From positions 1 through 25,170 of the forward strand of contig JAGWVO010000005.1 of the NCBI GenBank assembly GCA_018970845.1: DNA of 25,170 nucleotides, given 5' to 3'. Positions 1 to 7,662 of the stretch are shown piece by piece. A program made the position numbers and the translations under genes. How positions within the stretch are numbered: position 1 is the first letter of the stretch; each line of letters begins with the position of its first letter. Below the pieces are notes generated by a model. It saw only the letters and a program-made list of their open reading frames with translations, ran no database searches and had not been told where the DNA came from. The stretch is from Planctomycetota bacterium (lineage in GTDB: Bacteria > Planctomycetota > Planctomycetia > Gemmatales > Gemmataceae).

Positions 1-1970
1 TGGGAATCATGGCCGTCAGCACCGATGGCGCCCTCTTCGCCGTCGCGCGTGGCAGGTTCTTCTGCGTCCATGAATCGAAAACAAAAAAACGGATAGGAAA
101 GATCCATATGCATGGCCCGGGCAGTCCGGTCACGGCGATGGATTTCTGCCCCGACGGGACGTGCCTTGCCGTCGCATTTGGCGACGGGGCCCTGCGCCTG
201 ATGCGGCTCGATGCCTCCGGGGATGTCGTCTCGGCCACCGACCTTCCCAATCCGGTCTTGTCGAAGTCGACGATCCATTGCGCCAGGTTCACGCCCGACG
301 GCCGTTATCTCCTGACGGGCGGCGAGACGATGATTCTCACCGCGTGGGAATGGCGCAAGGGGCGGGTCGCGGCCAGCATGATGGGCCACAGGATGCCGAT
401 TCGCTCGGTCGCGGTTTCATCCGACGGCCGCTTCGCGGCGAGCGGATCGGATGATTGCACGATCAGGATCCATGACTTGGGAGTTGTCGGCGAGGACAGG
501 CACTACTCCGCGGAAACCGGCAACCATCTGGCCATGGCCTTGAGTTCGGACGGCAAGGTGGCCGCCTCGATCGACAGGTCGGCGAGGCACCTGCTTGTCC
601 TGCATGCGGAAGATGGACGCGTCGCGAGGCGCTACTCGGACGCCGCAGCCGATTCGGCGGCGCCGGCGCTCTCCGGAGACGGGCAACGGCTGGCCATGGT
701 TTGCCTCGACGGATCGCTGCGTGTCGTCAAGCTGCGCACCGGCCGCTACCTGCCGGAAATTCCCTCCTTGGGCGGCATCAAGAAGGCCATGGCCTTGAGT
801 CACCAAGGCGACCGCCTGCTTGTGGTGACAGCCTTTCCGGGCGAGCCATTCCATGCCGGCGCCCTGCAACTTTTTGACACGGCGACGGGCTCGGAAATCT
901 TCAGGTGCCGTGAACGCGGCCTGGGAGCCATCCGTGTCGCCCGGATTCCCCGAAGCGGTCCCTCGGCCATCACGGGAGATTCCGAGGGCAGGGTGCTGCT
1001 TTGGAACAGCGACGGCGTTGCCGTGGTTCTGGAGCGAACCGACCTGAAACCGCGAACGGGCGCGGTGCGTGACATCGCGGAATCTTCCCAAGGGGATCGA
1101 TTCGCGACGGCGCATTCCGACGGAACCATCCTTTCATGGACGAATGGTTCCCGGTCGGCTTACGAAATGGCGGCATTCAGGGGATCGGAAGTCGAGTCTG
1201 TTTCATTTTCCGGCGCCAACAGGATTCTCTGCTGCGTCAGGCTGCCCTCGGACAGGGTGCTGGCCGTGTTTCATGACACATCAACCGGCACGCAGTTGCT
1301 GGCCACATCGCTGGACTCCCTGTCGCTGGGCAAGGTGCAATCCGTCGCCTTGGCCCATGGGGACGGCAGGCCATCGATCATGGTGGGCCATGAGAGGGGA
1401 TTGCGAAGATTGGCCACCGATCGCATCCAGGACATCCATTGGCTTTCCGGCGCCGCCGACAGGGTGAGGAACTGCCGCGTATCTCCCGATGGAAGAACCG
1501 TTTCGGCGAATGTAAGGGACTTGCCGCCCATCGAATGGGATCTGGTCACCGGCCAGGCGGTTTCCCAGCCAAGGGATGCAACCGAGGCTCAACCCCGGCC
1601 CGTGAAGTGCGTCGGTTCGGGCCATTATGTCCTGGCCACGGACCTCGAGGCCCGGGCGGCCAACCAGATCGTTGACGCCCGACTCACCGCATCCCTAATC
1701 CAACCCGACCCCGAGTGGCACATCAAGCAGGCGATTCTCGCTGATAAATCATCCAATCATCTTTCCAAGGCCTTTCACATGGCCCACGCAAGGAAGGTCG
1801 GACCATGGGACTGGACACAGGCCCGACTGGAATGGGAGGAAATCTCGAAGGCGGGCAGATCAAGGATGTCGGACCGCCTCATGATGGATTGGGCGCTCGA
1901 CATCTCCCTCCGTTGGCTGGCGCCACCGTTGATGACGCCCGATCCCCGGATGCCGCGCGCTGAAGATTAA
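1..1970 (+). CDS. WD40-repeat (beta-propeller) protein, 5' end probably outside the window
   Basis: The frame is open from the left edge (first complete codon at 3). The first ATG is at 9 and gives 653 residues. The N-terminus begins in the middle of a WD-type blade (MAVSTDG.LFAVA, then VTAMDFCPDG) with no signal peptide or leader, so I read the gene as 5'-truncated. Blade signatures recur along the protein: FTPDGRYLLTGG, VAVSSDGRFAASGSDDCTIRIHDL, ALSSDGKVAAS, SGDGQRLAMVCLDGSLRVV, GDSEGRVLLWNSDG, AHSDGTILSWTNG and VSPDGRTVSANV. These suggest more than one propeller. The last roughly 90 residues are not WD-like and are probably helical, with Trp-rich elements (WDWTQARLEWEEI, WLAPP). WD40 proteins are protein-interaction scaffolds. 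In Planctomycetota such propellers are often fused behind a Ser/Thr kinase domain, so the missing upstream part could hold one; that is inference. It converges on serA. Confidence 0.85.
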   Translation, partial: GIMAVSTDGALFAVARGRFFCVHESKTKKRIGKIHMHGPGSPVTAMDFCPDGTCLAVAFGDGALRLMRLDASGDVVSATDLPNPVLSKSTIHCARFTPDGRYLLTGGETMILTAWEWRKGRVAASMMGHRMPIRSVAVSSDGRFAASGSDDCTIRIHDLGVVGEDRHYSAETGNHLAMALSSDGKVAASIDRSARHLLVLHAEDGRVARRYSDAAADSAAPALSGDGQRLAMVCLDGSLRVVKLRTGRYLPEIPSLGGIKKAMALSHQGDRLLVVTAFPGEPFHAGALQLFDTATGSEIFRCRERGLGAIRVARIPRSGPSAITGDSEGRVLLWNSDGVAVVLERTDLKPRTGAVRDIAESSQGDRFATAHSDGTILSWTNGSRSAYEMAAFRGSEVESVSFSGANRILCCVRLPSDRVLAVFHDTSTGTQLLATSLDSLSLGKVQSVALAHGDGRPSIMVGHERGLRRLATDRIQDIHWLSGAADRVRNCRVSPDGRTVSANVRDLPPIEWDLVTGQAVSQPRDATEAQPRPVKCVGSGHYVLATDLEARAANQIVDARLTASLIQPDPEWHIKQAILADKSSNHLSKAFHMAHARKVGPWDWTQARLEWEEISKAGRSRMSDRLMMDWALDISLRWLAPPLMTPDPRMPRAED

Positions 1971-2200
1971 ACCCGTGGGACGCCTCCTGGCGAAACGAAG
2001 GTTGATGACGGCCATTGCCGGTTCACGCTTTCAACAAAACCCCTCATGTCAAAAAAGCGCTTCATTGAAATCCATCGAAGGTGGCATGAAACCAATAACT
2101 GGATTCCTCAAGAAACAGGGATTCGCATTTCAGCGGATGGGAAACTATACAAAGGTCTTTCAACGGCATTTGCTTTCCGGGAAAGCGGCATTAAATCGGC
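1971..2200. other. Non-coding gap between convergent genes
   Basis: These 230 bases separate the stop of the WD40 gene from the stop of serA, which converge here. The stretch is visibly more AT-rich than the genes on either side (for example around 2041-2160). Two short plus-strand reading frames cross it (from 1975 and from 2046). Both run into the 3' end of serA, have no recognisable domain, and use AT-ending codons unlike their neighbours, so I do not call them genes. The only structure I see is the inverted repeat at 2172-2186. I see no RNA gene. Confidence 0.6.
2172..2186 (-). terminator. Short inverted repeat downstream of serA, possible weak terminator
   Basis: GCTTTC (2172-2177) and GAAAGC (2181-2186) are perfect inverted arms around a 3-nt loop, beginning 15 nt past the serA stop on the minus strand. 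The stem is only 6 bp and no U-rich tract follows on either strand, so it is not a canonical intrinsic terminator. It is listed because it is the only hairpin in the convergent gap. Confidence 0.25.
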
Positions 2201-3820
2201 TCAGCCGAACCAAGGGGGCAGGACACCCTCGCCCGGCAGCTTGACAAAACTGACGCTTCCAATCTGAGGATGCGCGGCGACCTCGTCGAGCGCCTGCTGC
2301 GGCGGAACAGAGTCGAGGTTGAGCACGGCGATGGCCTCCCCGCCAGCCGTCTGCCGGCCCACCGTCATCTGCGCGATGTTGACATTGTGCTGGCCGAACA
2401 GCGTTCCAATGAACCCGATCAATCCGGGAACATCGCGATGGCTGAACAGGAGCAGCATCCCATCAAGGTGGGCGTCGAGGCGGTGAGGCCCCAAATGGGT
2501 GAGGCGCAACTGCCGGTTGCCGAACAGGGTGCCGGCGGCCCGGTACTCCTTGCGGTCGGTATGGACGACAACTTCAAGGAGGGAGCTGAAATCGCCTTTT
2601 TCCGAGGTGCTCTGCTCCACCAACTCAATGCCCCGTTCGGAGGCGAGAACCCGGGAGTTCACGAGGTTGACCTGGTCGAGCCAGTTCTCAAGCAGGCCCG
2701 CGGCGAAGGCGCCCGTGATGAGCCGGGTGGGCCGCGCGGCCAGGTCGCCACGATAACGGAGTTCGGCGCGCTGGATCGTGCCGCGCACCATCTGGGCGAA
2801 AAGCAGGCCGAGCCTTCGCGCCAGGTCGACATACGGCCGAACCTCCTCGAGTTCGGCGCGGTCGACGGCGGCCATGTTCACCGCGAACCGGACCTGCGCC
2901 TTGCAGAGGAAATCAACCAGAAGTTGGGCCGACTCACGGGCCACCAGTTCCTGCGCCTCCAGCGTGGCGGCGCCCAGGTGCGGAGTCAGCACCGTGGTGG
3001 GCAGGGTGAGGAATGGATGTTCCTTGACGATCGGTTCCTCGACGAAAACATCGAACGCGGCGCCGGCGATATGGCCCGACTTCAGGGCCTCGGCCAAGGC
3101 AGGTTCGTTGATGATGCCGCCGCGGGCGCAGTTGATGACCCGACCCCCCTTGGGCATCAGGGCCAACTGCTTCGCGCTGATCATGTCGCGCGTCTCGTCC
3201 GTCAGGGGAGTGTGCACCGTGATGAAGTCGCAATGCGGCAGCAGCGCGTCAACCGAGGGCGCCACCTCGATGCCAAGCTGGGCGATGGCCGCTGGGGCCA
3301 TCACCGGGTCGAAGCCCACCACCCGCATGCCCAGGCCCAGCGAGGCGCGGCGGGCGACCTCGCGCCCGATCCTGCCCAGGCCGATCACGCCGAGAGTCTT
3401 GCCCGTGAGCTGGCATCCGAGGAACTTGCTTTTCTCCCACTTTCCAGACCTCACGCTGGCGTCGGCGGCGGGGATGTGGCGGGCCAGCGACATCAGCAGG
3501 CTGACGGTGTGCTCCGCGGTGGAGAGAGTGTTGGCGTCGGGCGTGTTCATCACCACGATGCCCTTGCGGGTCGCGGCGGCGACATCGATGTTGTCGACGC
3601 CCACGCCGCCGCGCACCACGGCTCGAAGCTGGCCGGGGTCTTCCAGGAGTTCGGCCGTCAGGCGCGTGCCGCTGCGGACCACCATGCCGTCGGCCCGGCG
3701 AATCGCCTCCTTGAGTTCGTCACCCTTGAGCCCGGGCCGGTTGTCGACCTCGATGCCGGCCTCGACGAGGATGTCCACCCCGGCCTTTTCCAGCTTGTCG
3801 GAAATGAATACGCGTGGCAT
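2201..3820 (-). CDS. serA: D-3-phosphoglycerate dehydrogenase, long form with ACT domain
   Basis: This cytoplasmic enzyme oxidises 3-phosphoglycerate to 3-phosphohydroxypyruvate with NAD+, the first step of the phosphorylated serine pathway. The 539 residues match the usual length of the long (type 1) form. The Rossmann motif GLGRIG lies at residues 147-152. The catalytic set is R233 (in CARGG), E262 (in VEEP) and H281 (in TPHLGAAT). The region of about residues 310-450 corresponds to the intervening allosteric substrate-binding domain. Residues about 450-528 form the ACT domain (HRDVPGLIGFIGTLFGQHNV), the usual site of serine feedback control in this family. The ATG at 3820 lies 4 nt beyond the stop of the upstream aminotransferase and is preceded by a G-rich tract that may serve as ribosome-binding site. 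The gene ends with TGA at 2201. Confidence 0.97.
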   Translation of the reverse strand: MPRVFISDKLEKAGVDILVEAGIEVDNRPGLKGDELKEAIRRADGMVVRSGTRLTAELLEDPGQLRAVVRGGVGVDNIDVAAATRKGIVVMNTPDANTLSTAEHTVSLLMSLARHIPAADASVRSGKWEKSKFLGCQLTGKTLGVIGLGRIGREVARRASLGLGMRVVGFDPVMAPAAIAQLGIEVAPSVDALLPHCDFITVHTPLTDETRDMISAKQLALMPKGGRVINCARGGIINEPALAEALKSGHIAGAAFDVFVEEPIVKEHPFLTLPTTVLTPHLGAATLEAQELVARESAQLLVDFLCKAQVRFAVNMAAVDRAELEEVRPYVDLARRLGLLFAQMVRGTIQRAELRYRGDLAARPTRLITGAFAAGLLENWLDQVNLVNSRVLASERGIELVEQSTSEKGDFSSLLEVVVHTDRKEYRAAGTLFGNRQLRLTHLGPHRLDAHLDGMLLLFSHRDVPGLIGFIGTLFGQHNVNIAQMTVGRQTAGGEAIAVLNLDSVPPQQALDEVAAHPQIGSVSFVKLPGEGVLPPWFG

Positions 3821-3824
3821 GGCG

Positions 3825-4976
3825 TCAGGCCCCCCCCGCGTAGGCGCGCTGGCAAGCGGCGACGGCAGCGCCGGGTTCCACGGGATGGCCGAACTTCGGC
3901 AGCGTCAGCTCCAGGGCGGAAACGGCGGCCAAAACCTCGAAATAATCGATGTAGCCCATGTGGGCCAGCCGGATGATCTTCCCCTTGAGGACATCCTGCC
4001 CGCCCGCGACCCGGATGCCATGCTCCTTTTCCAAGGCACCGAGAATGGCGACGCCGTCGACCCCCTCGGGAACCTTGTACACGGTCAGGCCGTCGGCCGG
4101 GTCCTTGGCGTAAAGGTCAAGCCGGAGCGGGGCGGCGGCGGCGCGCGCCGCGCGCGCCATCCGGGCGTGGCGCTTCCAGCAGTTTTCGATTCCCTCGTCG
4201 CGAAGCCGCTTCAGGCTGAGGCGAAGGGCGCGCACCAAGGTATTCGCAGGCGTGAACGGGGTATCGTTGCCGGCGAGGTTGTCGCGGTACTTGCGGATGT
4301 CGAAGTAGAACGCCTTGGGGGCCGATGGCCCCTGGTACAACGAGTCGACCCGCTTCCAGGCGCGCTGAGAGAGGCCGATGAACGCCAAGCCGGGCGGAAG
4401 CATCAGGGCCTTCTGGGAACCGGTCACGACGACATCGATTCCCCAGTCGTCCATCCGGCATTCCATCACGCCCAGGCCGCTGATCCCGTCGACGATGAGA
4501 AGCGCCTCGCTGGCCCGGGTGATTTCGGCGAAACCCTTGATGTCGTTGCGGGCTCCCGTTGCGGTCTCACTCAGGGTCGAGGTGACGATCGCGGCATCCG
4601 GATGCTCCTTGAGGGCGGCCGAGAGCGCCGCGGGCGCGACGGACTCGCCGTAAGGAACCTTGACCTCGACAACCGTCACTCCAAACGCCTTGCAGATGTT
4701 GCGCCAGCGTTCTCCCCACCGGCCGCTCACCAGGCAGATGGCCTTGCCGCCCGGCGGTACGGTGTTGGCGATGGCGGCCTCCATGGCGCCGGTTCCCGAA
4801 GCCGTGATGGTCAGGACTGGCTGCTTCGTGCAGAAGACATACTGAAGGTCTTCGGAAACCTCCTTGATCACCGCGCGGAATTGGGAACTTCGATGGAAGG
4901 TGACCGGACGGGCGAGTTCCAGCAGGGTCTCCTCCGGGGCGGGCGTCGGACCGGGGGTCAGGAGGCGCGGTTTCAT
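3825..4976 (-). CDS. Class V PLP-dependent aminotransferase (alanine-glyoxylate / serine-pyruvate type), probably serving serine synthesis
   Basis: A fold-type I aminotransferase of 383 residues. It begins with the family's typical N-terminus (MKPRLLTPGPTPAPEETLL), which is why I place the start at 4976 rather than at the in-frame ATG at 5027, which would add 17 unlike residues. An AAGGA sequence lies 12 nt before the chosen ATG. TASGTGAMEAA (about residues 58-68) fits the phosphate-binding loop. D163 in LIVDGISGLG should contact the pyridine nitrogen, and K189 in TGSQKALMLPPGL should form the Schiff base. The family interconverts alanine/serine and glyoxylate/pyruvate, and some members act as phosphoserine aminotransferase. 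Its position immediately before serA suggests it converts phosphohydroxypyruvate to phosphoserine here; that substrate is inferred. A glyoxylate-serine aminotransferase role remains possible. Confidence 0.93.
   Translation of the reverse strand: MKPRLLTPGPTPAPEETLLELARPVTFHRSSQFRAVIKEVSEDLQYVFCTKQPVLTITASGTGAMEAAIANTVPPGGKAICLVSGRWGERWRNICKAFGVTVVEVKVPYGESVAPAALSAALKEHPDAAIVTSTLSETATGARNDIKGFAEITRASEALLIVDGISGLGVMECRMDDWGIDVVVTGSQKALMLPPGLAFIGLSQRAWKRVDSLYQGPSAPKAFYFDIRKYRDNLAGNDTPFTPANTLVRALRLSLKRLRDEGIENCWKRHARMARAARAAAAPLRLDLYAKDPADGLTVYKVPEGVDGVAILGALEKEHGIRVAGGQDVLKGKIIRLAHMGYIDYFEVLAAVSALELTLPKFGHPVEPGAAVAACQRAYAGGA
3830..3837 (-). promoter_or_regulatory. G8 homopolymer at the aminotransferase/serA junction, likely serA ribosome-binding region
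   Basis: On the coding (minus) strand eight G residues lie in the last codons of the aminotransferase gene. They end 9 nt before the serA ATG at 3820, a workable position for pairing with the CCUCC of 16S rRNA. No other Shine-Dalgarno-like sequence precedes serA. The tract is also a potential slippage site: removing one G turns the end of the aminotransferase frame into the serA frame with no stop codon between. Confidence 0.4.
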
Positions 4977-5075
4977 GTCTCGGGAAATTCCTTGAACTGG
5001 GCCAGCTAGGCTTTTCTGCCAAGCCATTATCCTAACAACTGGCGAACCCTCCGTCTTGCCCTTGATTCGGTCCCC
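4977..5075. promoter_or_regulatory. Divergent intergenic region with probable promoters for both operons
   Basis: About 100 nt separate the divergent starts of the aminotransferase-serA operon (minus) and the three-gene operon (plus), so promoters for both should lie here. On the minus strand a GATAAT hexamer (5031-5026) resembles a sigma-70 -10 box. It would start transcription near 5019, consistent with the ATG at 4976 and against the ATG at 5027. I cannot see a good -35 match 16-18 nt upstream. On the plus strand I see no convincing promoter pair. Confidence 0.3.
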
Positions 5076-6152
5076 ATGCCGGGCTATCCGGCGACCATGA
5101 ATCCGTTTTTCTGCATTTCCATCCTGGTGTTTTCCGCCGGCGAACCCGCCCCAAGCCGTCCCCTCAAGGGGCAGGTGCTGATTCTCGACAACGACCGCAC
5201 CTTGGAAGGTGAAATAGAGAAGGTGGGCGACCAGTATCGACTGCGCAGGGGTGACGCCGTCACTTGGATTTCAGGACAAAACTCCGCCGTGCTTTGCACC
5301 GACTTGGCGAGCGCCCACAAGGCCCTCAGGCAACGCGCCAACCTTCAGGACCCTGACGAAAGGATCCGGCTGGCCCGGTGGTGCCTTGCCCATAACCTCA
5401 AGGATCAGGCGCTGGACGAAGCCAAGGCGGCACTCTCCCTTCGCCCGGAACACAACCAGACCGTGCGGCTTGTAAGGCACCTCCAGAATCGGGAAGCGGT
5501 CGATGAACCGGCCAAACCCGCCGCCGGACCCAGCGAGGCCGACATCAGGGGACTCCAACTCACGACCGACTCCCTCAGCCTGTTCACCCGCGGAGTGCAG
5601 CCGATCCTGATGAATGCCTGCGCGAGTTGCCATGCCACCGACAAGGGCGGCCCGTTCCGACTGACAAGATCCTACGATCCGGGATTGGGCAACAGGCGCA
5701 TCCTGCAAGCCAACATCGCGGCGGTGCTGGCCCAAATCAACACGGCGGCCCCGCTCTCCAGTCCGCTTCTGGTCAAGAGTGTCTCGGTGCATGGAGGACA
5801 AGCGCATCCCGCCCTGAAGGGCCGCAACTCGGAACCTTACCGTCTCCTGGAGGAATGGGCCCGGATGGTGTCAGAGGAACACGCCGTCAGCAGGCCCGCC
5901 GAACCCAACCTTCTTCCGGCCGGCTTTGCCAGCGATGATCGCAAGGGCAAGACCCGGCCGCCGGAGGCGCGCCCGCCGGAGCCGGCGAAGCCGCCCAGCG
6001 AATCCGGCAGGTTCGCCGATGGCCAGCCGGCCAGGGAAACCGCCGCCAAGCCTGACGAACCCGTGTCCCGCAGGCCCGAGCCGGCACCGGCTCCCGCTGA
6101 TCCTTACGACCCGGCGCCATTCAACCAACTTCCCGCTCCGAAAATTCCATGA
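5076..6152 (+). CDS. Exported CxxCH heme-binding protein of planctomycete type
   Basis: A 358-residue protein with three parts. Residues about 8-25 are hydrophobic (MNPFFCISILVFSAG) and look like a signal peptide, although no Lys/Arg precedes them. Residues about 30-135 begin with a short beta-rich segment (GQVLILDNDRTLEGEIEKV), followed by helical, possibly TPR-like pairs (DPDERIRLARWCL, LKDQALDEAKAALSLRPEH). Residues about 165-275 contain a single c-type heme motif, CASCH (C182, C185, H186), with SVHGG further on where a distal His could lie. The last roughly 80 residues are Pro/Ala-rich and end in DPYDPAPFNQLP. I recall similar proteins as conserved hypotheticals in Planctomycetota; a redox or heme-sensing periplasmic role is inferred. 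The start is uncertain: ATG at 5076 or at 5097, neither with a Shine-Dalgarno. The stop overlaps the next gene by ATGA. Confidence 0.82.
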   Translation: MPGYPATMNPFFCISILVFSAGEPAPSRPLKGQVLILDNDRTLEGEIEKVGDQYRLRRGDAVTWISGQNSAVLCTDLASAHKALRQRANLQDPDERIRLARWCLAHNLKDQALDEAKAALSLRPEHNQTVRLVRHLQNREAVDEPAKPAAGPSEADIRGLQLTTDSLSLFTRGVQPILMNACASCHATDKGGPFRLTRSYDPGLGNRRILQANIAAVLAQINTAAPLSSPLLVKSVSVHGGQAHPALKGRNSEPYRLLEEWARMVSEEHAVSRPAEPNLLPAGFASDDRKGKTRPPEARPPEPAKPPSESGRFADGQPARETAAKPDEPVSRRPEPAPAPADPYDPAPFNQLPAPKIP

Positions 6153-7297
6153 TTTTGTTCGGTGGACCACAAGGCTGGTCCTGGAGCAGGCTCGCCATCC
6201 TCGCCTGGATCATCGTGACCCTCGCCGCCGCCGGCAAGCTCGCCGCGGCGCCGATGAAGCATTCGGTTTTTCCCATCTACAGGGCCGGCGTCGACGATTG
6301 GCTTTCGGGCAGGCCCGTTTATGTGGAACGGGAAGGCCTCGACCTCTACCGTTATCCTCCTCCCAGCCTGCCGTTCTTCGGTCTCATGCAACCCTTGGGC
6401 CTTCGGCTTGGTTCGTTCGTTTACACGCTATGCGGTTCGGCCGGAGTTTTCGCAGCCACCGAGGCGCTCAGGCGCTGGCTCTTGCCGGGGGCGACACACT
6501 GGAGCGACGGCCGTGTCGCCGCCTACCGTTTCGCGGTGCTGCTCATGGCCGCCAGGAGCCTGTGGAACGCCCAGGCGAACACGGCCTTGGGAGCGCTTCT
6601 TTTTGGCGGCCTCGCGTGCGCGGCCACACGTCCATGGGCTGGCGCCTCGTTCTTCAGCCTGGCCATGCTTCTCAAGCCCACCGTGCTCCCGGTCGTCATG
6701 CTGGCGGGGGCGGCGCGTCCGGCGCTGGCCGCCGTCACCCTGATCACAACCGTGGCATGGGCCGCGGCGCTTTCGGCACCAGTGGGCGGCCGGGCCATTG
6801 AATTATGGGAGGAATGGGCCAGGCACGGCCGATCAAGCATGGGCGAAAGGCGGGCGGCCTTCCGGGACGCGTGGACCGCAATCGTTTCGGTCGAGGCCGC
6901 GGCCCGGGGAAGCTTGCCTGAACTGGACAAGGCCTATCCCCGCTGGTGGCTACCGGCATCGGGCGTCGCCGCGGCCGCCGCGCTGGCGGCATGCCTGGCA
7001 AGGCGCGACCTTGCCGCTTCCGGCATGGCGGGGACAGCCTGGCTGCTGCTGATGGGCCCGGCGATCGAACCGCCCACCTACCTTCTCATGGGGCCATGGC
7101 TAGGCTGGTCCGTCGCCTGCGGTGCCCGCCTCGGCATGGCGGCCTTGGCCCTGGCTTTCGCCTCGCTTGCCTTGCCCGGCACTCCCGCCACGCCATGGCT
7201 CGCGTGGACACCGGCCTTGCTTCCCCTCTGCGTCGCCTGCCTGGCCGCATGGCTGGCCATGACGCCCGTAGCGCGGCCCGAGGACGAGAAAAGATGA
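6149..7297 (+). CDS. Polytopic membrane glycosyltransferase of the GT87 (DUF2029) type
   Basis: A 382-residue integral membrane protein. Hydrophobic segments lie at about residues 14-34, 92-105, 124-137, 144-159, 166-188, 192-211, 270-285, 290-325 and 328-370. The first extracytoplasmic region carries FPIYRAGVDDWLSGRPVYV followed by YRYPPPSLPFFGLMQPLG. The middle carries NAQANTALGALLFGG then MLLKPTVLPVVML. These fit the GT87 pattern of a DxxxY-like loop, a YPP motif, a QxN segment and a KPT segment. Family members use polyprenyl-phosphate sugars (for example polyprenyl-phosphomannose) to glycosylate lipids or polymers on the outer side of the membrane; the donor and acceptor here are unknown. 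Its ATG overlaps the stop of the CxxCH gene (ATGA, 6149-6152) and its own stop overlaps the next start in the same way, indicating translational coupling. Confidence 0.8.
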   Translation: MILFGGPQGWSWSRLAILAWIIVTLAAAGKLAAAPMKHSVFPIYRAGVDDWLSGRPVYVEREGLDLYRYPPPSLPFFGLMQPLGLRLGSFVYTLCGSAGVFAATEALRRWLLPGATHWSDGRVAAYRFAVLLMAARSLWNAQANTALGALLFGGLACAATRPWAGASFFSLAMLLKPTVLPVVMLAGAARPALAAVTLITTVAWAAALSAPVGGRAIELWEEWARHGRSSMGERRAAFRDAWTAIVSVEAAARGSLPELDKAYPRWWLPASGVAAAAALAACLARRDLAASGMAGTAWLLLMGPAIEPPTYLLMGPWLGWSVACGARLGMAALALAFASLALPGTPATPWLAWTPALLPLCVACLAAWLAMTPVARPEDEKR

Positions 7298-7650
7298 TGA
7301 CAACCGTTTGTCTCCTGCTCGCCTCCAACATTTTCATGACTTGGGCCTGGTACGGCCACCTGAAGCATCGCGACATGCCCATCATGCTGGCGGTGCTGGC
7401 TTCATGGGGAATCGCGTTCTTTGAGTACTGCCTGATGGTGCCGGCCAACAGGATCGGGCACAGGAGCGGCATCGGCGCCCCCACGCTCAAGATCATCCAG
7501 GAGGCCGTCACGCTCCTGGTTTTCGCTGGATTCAGCACTTGGTGGCTGGGTGAGCCGCTCAGGTGGCGGCATTACGCCGCCTTCGGACTCGTCTTTGTCG
7601 CCGTTCTCATCTGCGTTGCACCCTGGGGCGACCCGGATCCGGGCAGGTGA
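7294..7650 (+). CDS. DUF486 / DMT-family small membrane protein
   Basis: A 118-residue, four-helix membrane protein matching the small DUF486 group of the drug/metabolite transporter superfamily along its whole length. It has an N-terminal LLLASNIFMTWAWYGHLK, then SWGIAFFEYCLMVPANRIGH, LKIIQEAVTLLVFAGFSTWWLGE and a final hydrophobic helix (YAAFGLVFVAVLICVAPWG). The SNxFMTxAWYGHLK and VPANRIGH motifs are diagnostic for the group. Its substrate and function are not established. I take the ATG at 7294, which overlaps the TGA of the glycosyltransferase gene (ATGA) and is preceded by a purine-rich GAGGACGAGAAAAG. A second ATG follows directly at 7297. Longer in-frame extensions read through the upstream gene and are not credible. 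It ends 12 nt before the stop of the convergent giant gene. Confidence 0.93.
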   Translation: MMTTVCLLLASNIFMTWAWYGHLKHRDMPIMLAVLASWGIAFFEYCLMVPANRIGHRSGIGAPTLKIIQEAVTLLVFAGFSTWWLGEPLRWRHYAAFGLVFVAVLICVAPWGDPDPGR

Positions 7651-7662
7651 CCTCCGCCCCGT

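Noticed and set aside
1975..2267. Two short plus-strand ORFs (89 and 73 codons) between the WD40 gene and serA
   Set aside because: Both overlap the 3' end of serA, have no recognisable domain and no good ribosome-binding site, and show codon choice unlike the neighbouring genes.
2270..5009. Long plus-strand open frames (568 and 743 codons) opposite serA and the aminotransferase
   Set aside because: They are antisense to two confidently identified enzymes. Their translations are Arg/Ala/Pro/Gly-rich with no domain pattern, as expected of shadow frames in GC-rich DNA.
4977..5027. Upstream ATG at 5027 as the aminotransferase start
   Set aside because: The extra 17 residues do not fit the family N-terminus, and the spacing of AGGA to this ATG is too short. 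MKPRLLTPGPTP at 4976 fits well.
6946..7293. Upstream extension of the DUF486 protein to 234 residues
   Set aside because: The extra part is an out-of-frame read of the glycosyltransferase gene. The family N-terminus (LLLASNIFMTWAWYG) begins right after the ATG at 7294.
7632..7643. 12-bp perfect palindrome CCCGGATCCGGG near the end of the DUF486 gene
   Set aside because: It can form only a 4-bp stem with a 4-nt loop, lacks a following U tract, and is explained by the Pro-Asp-Pro-Gly codons.
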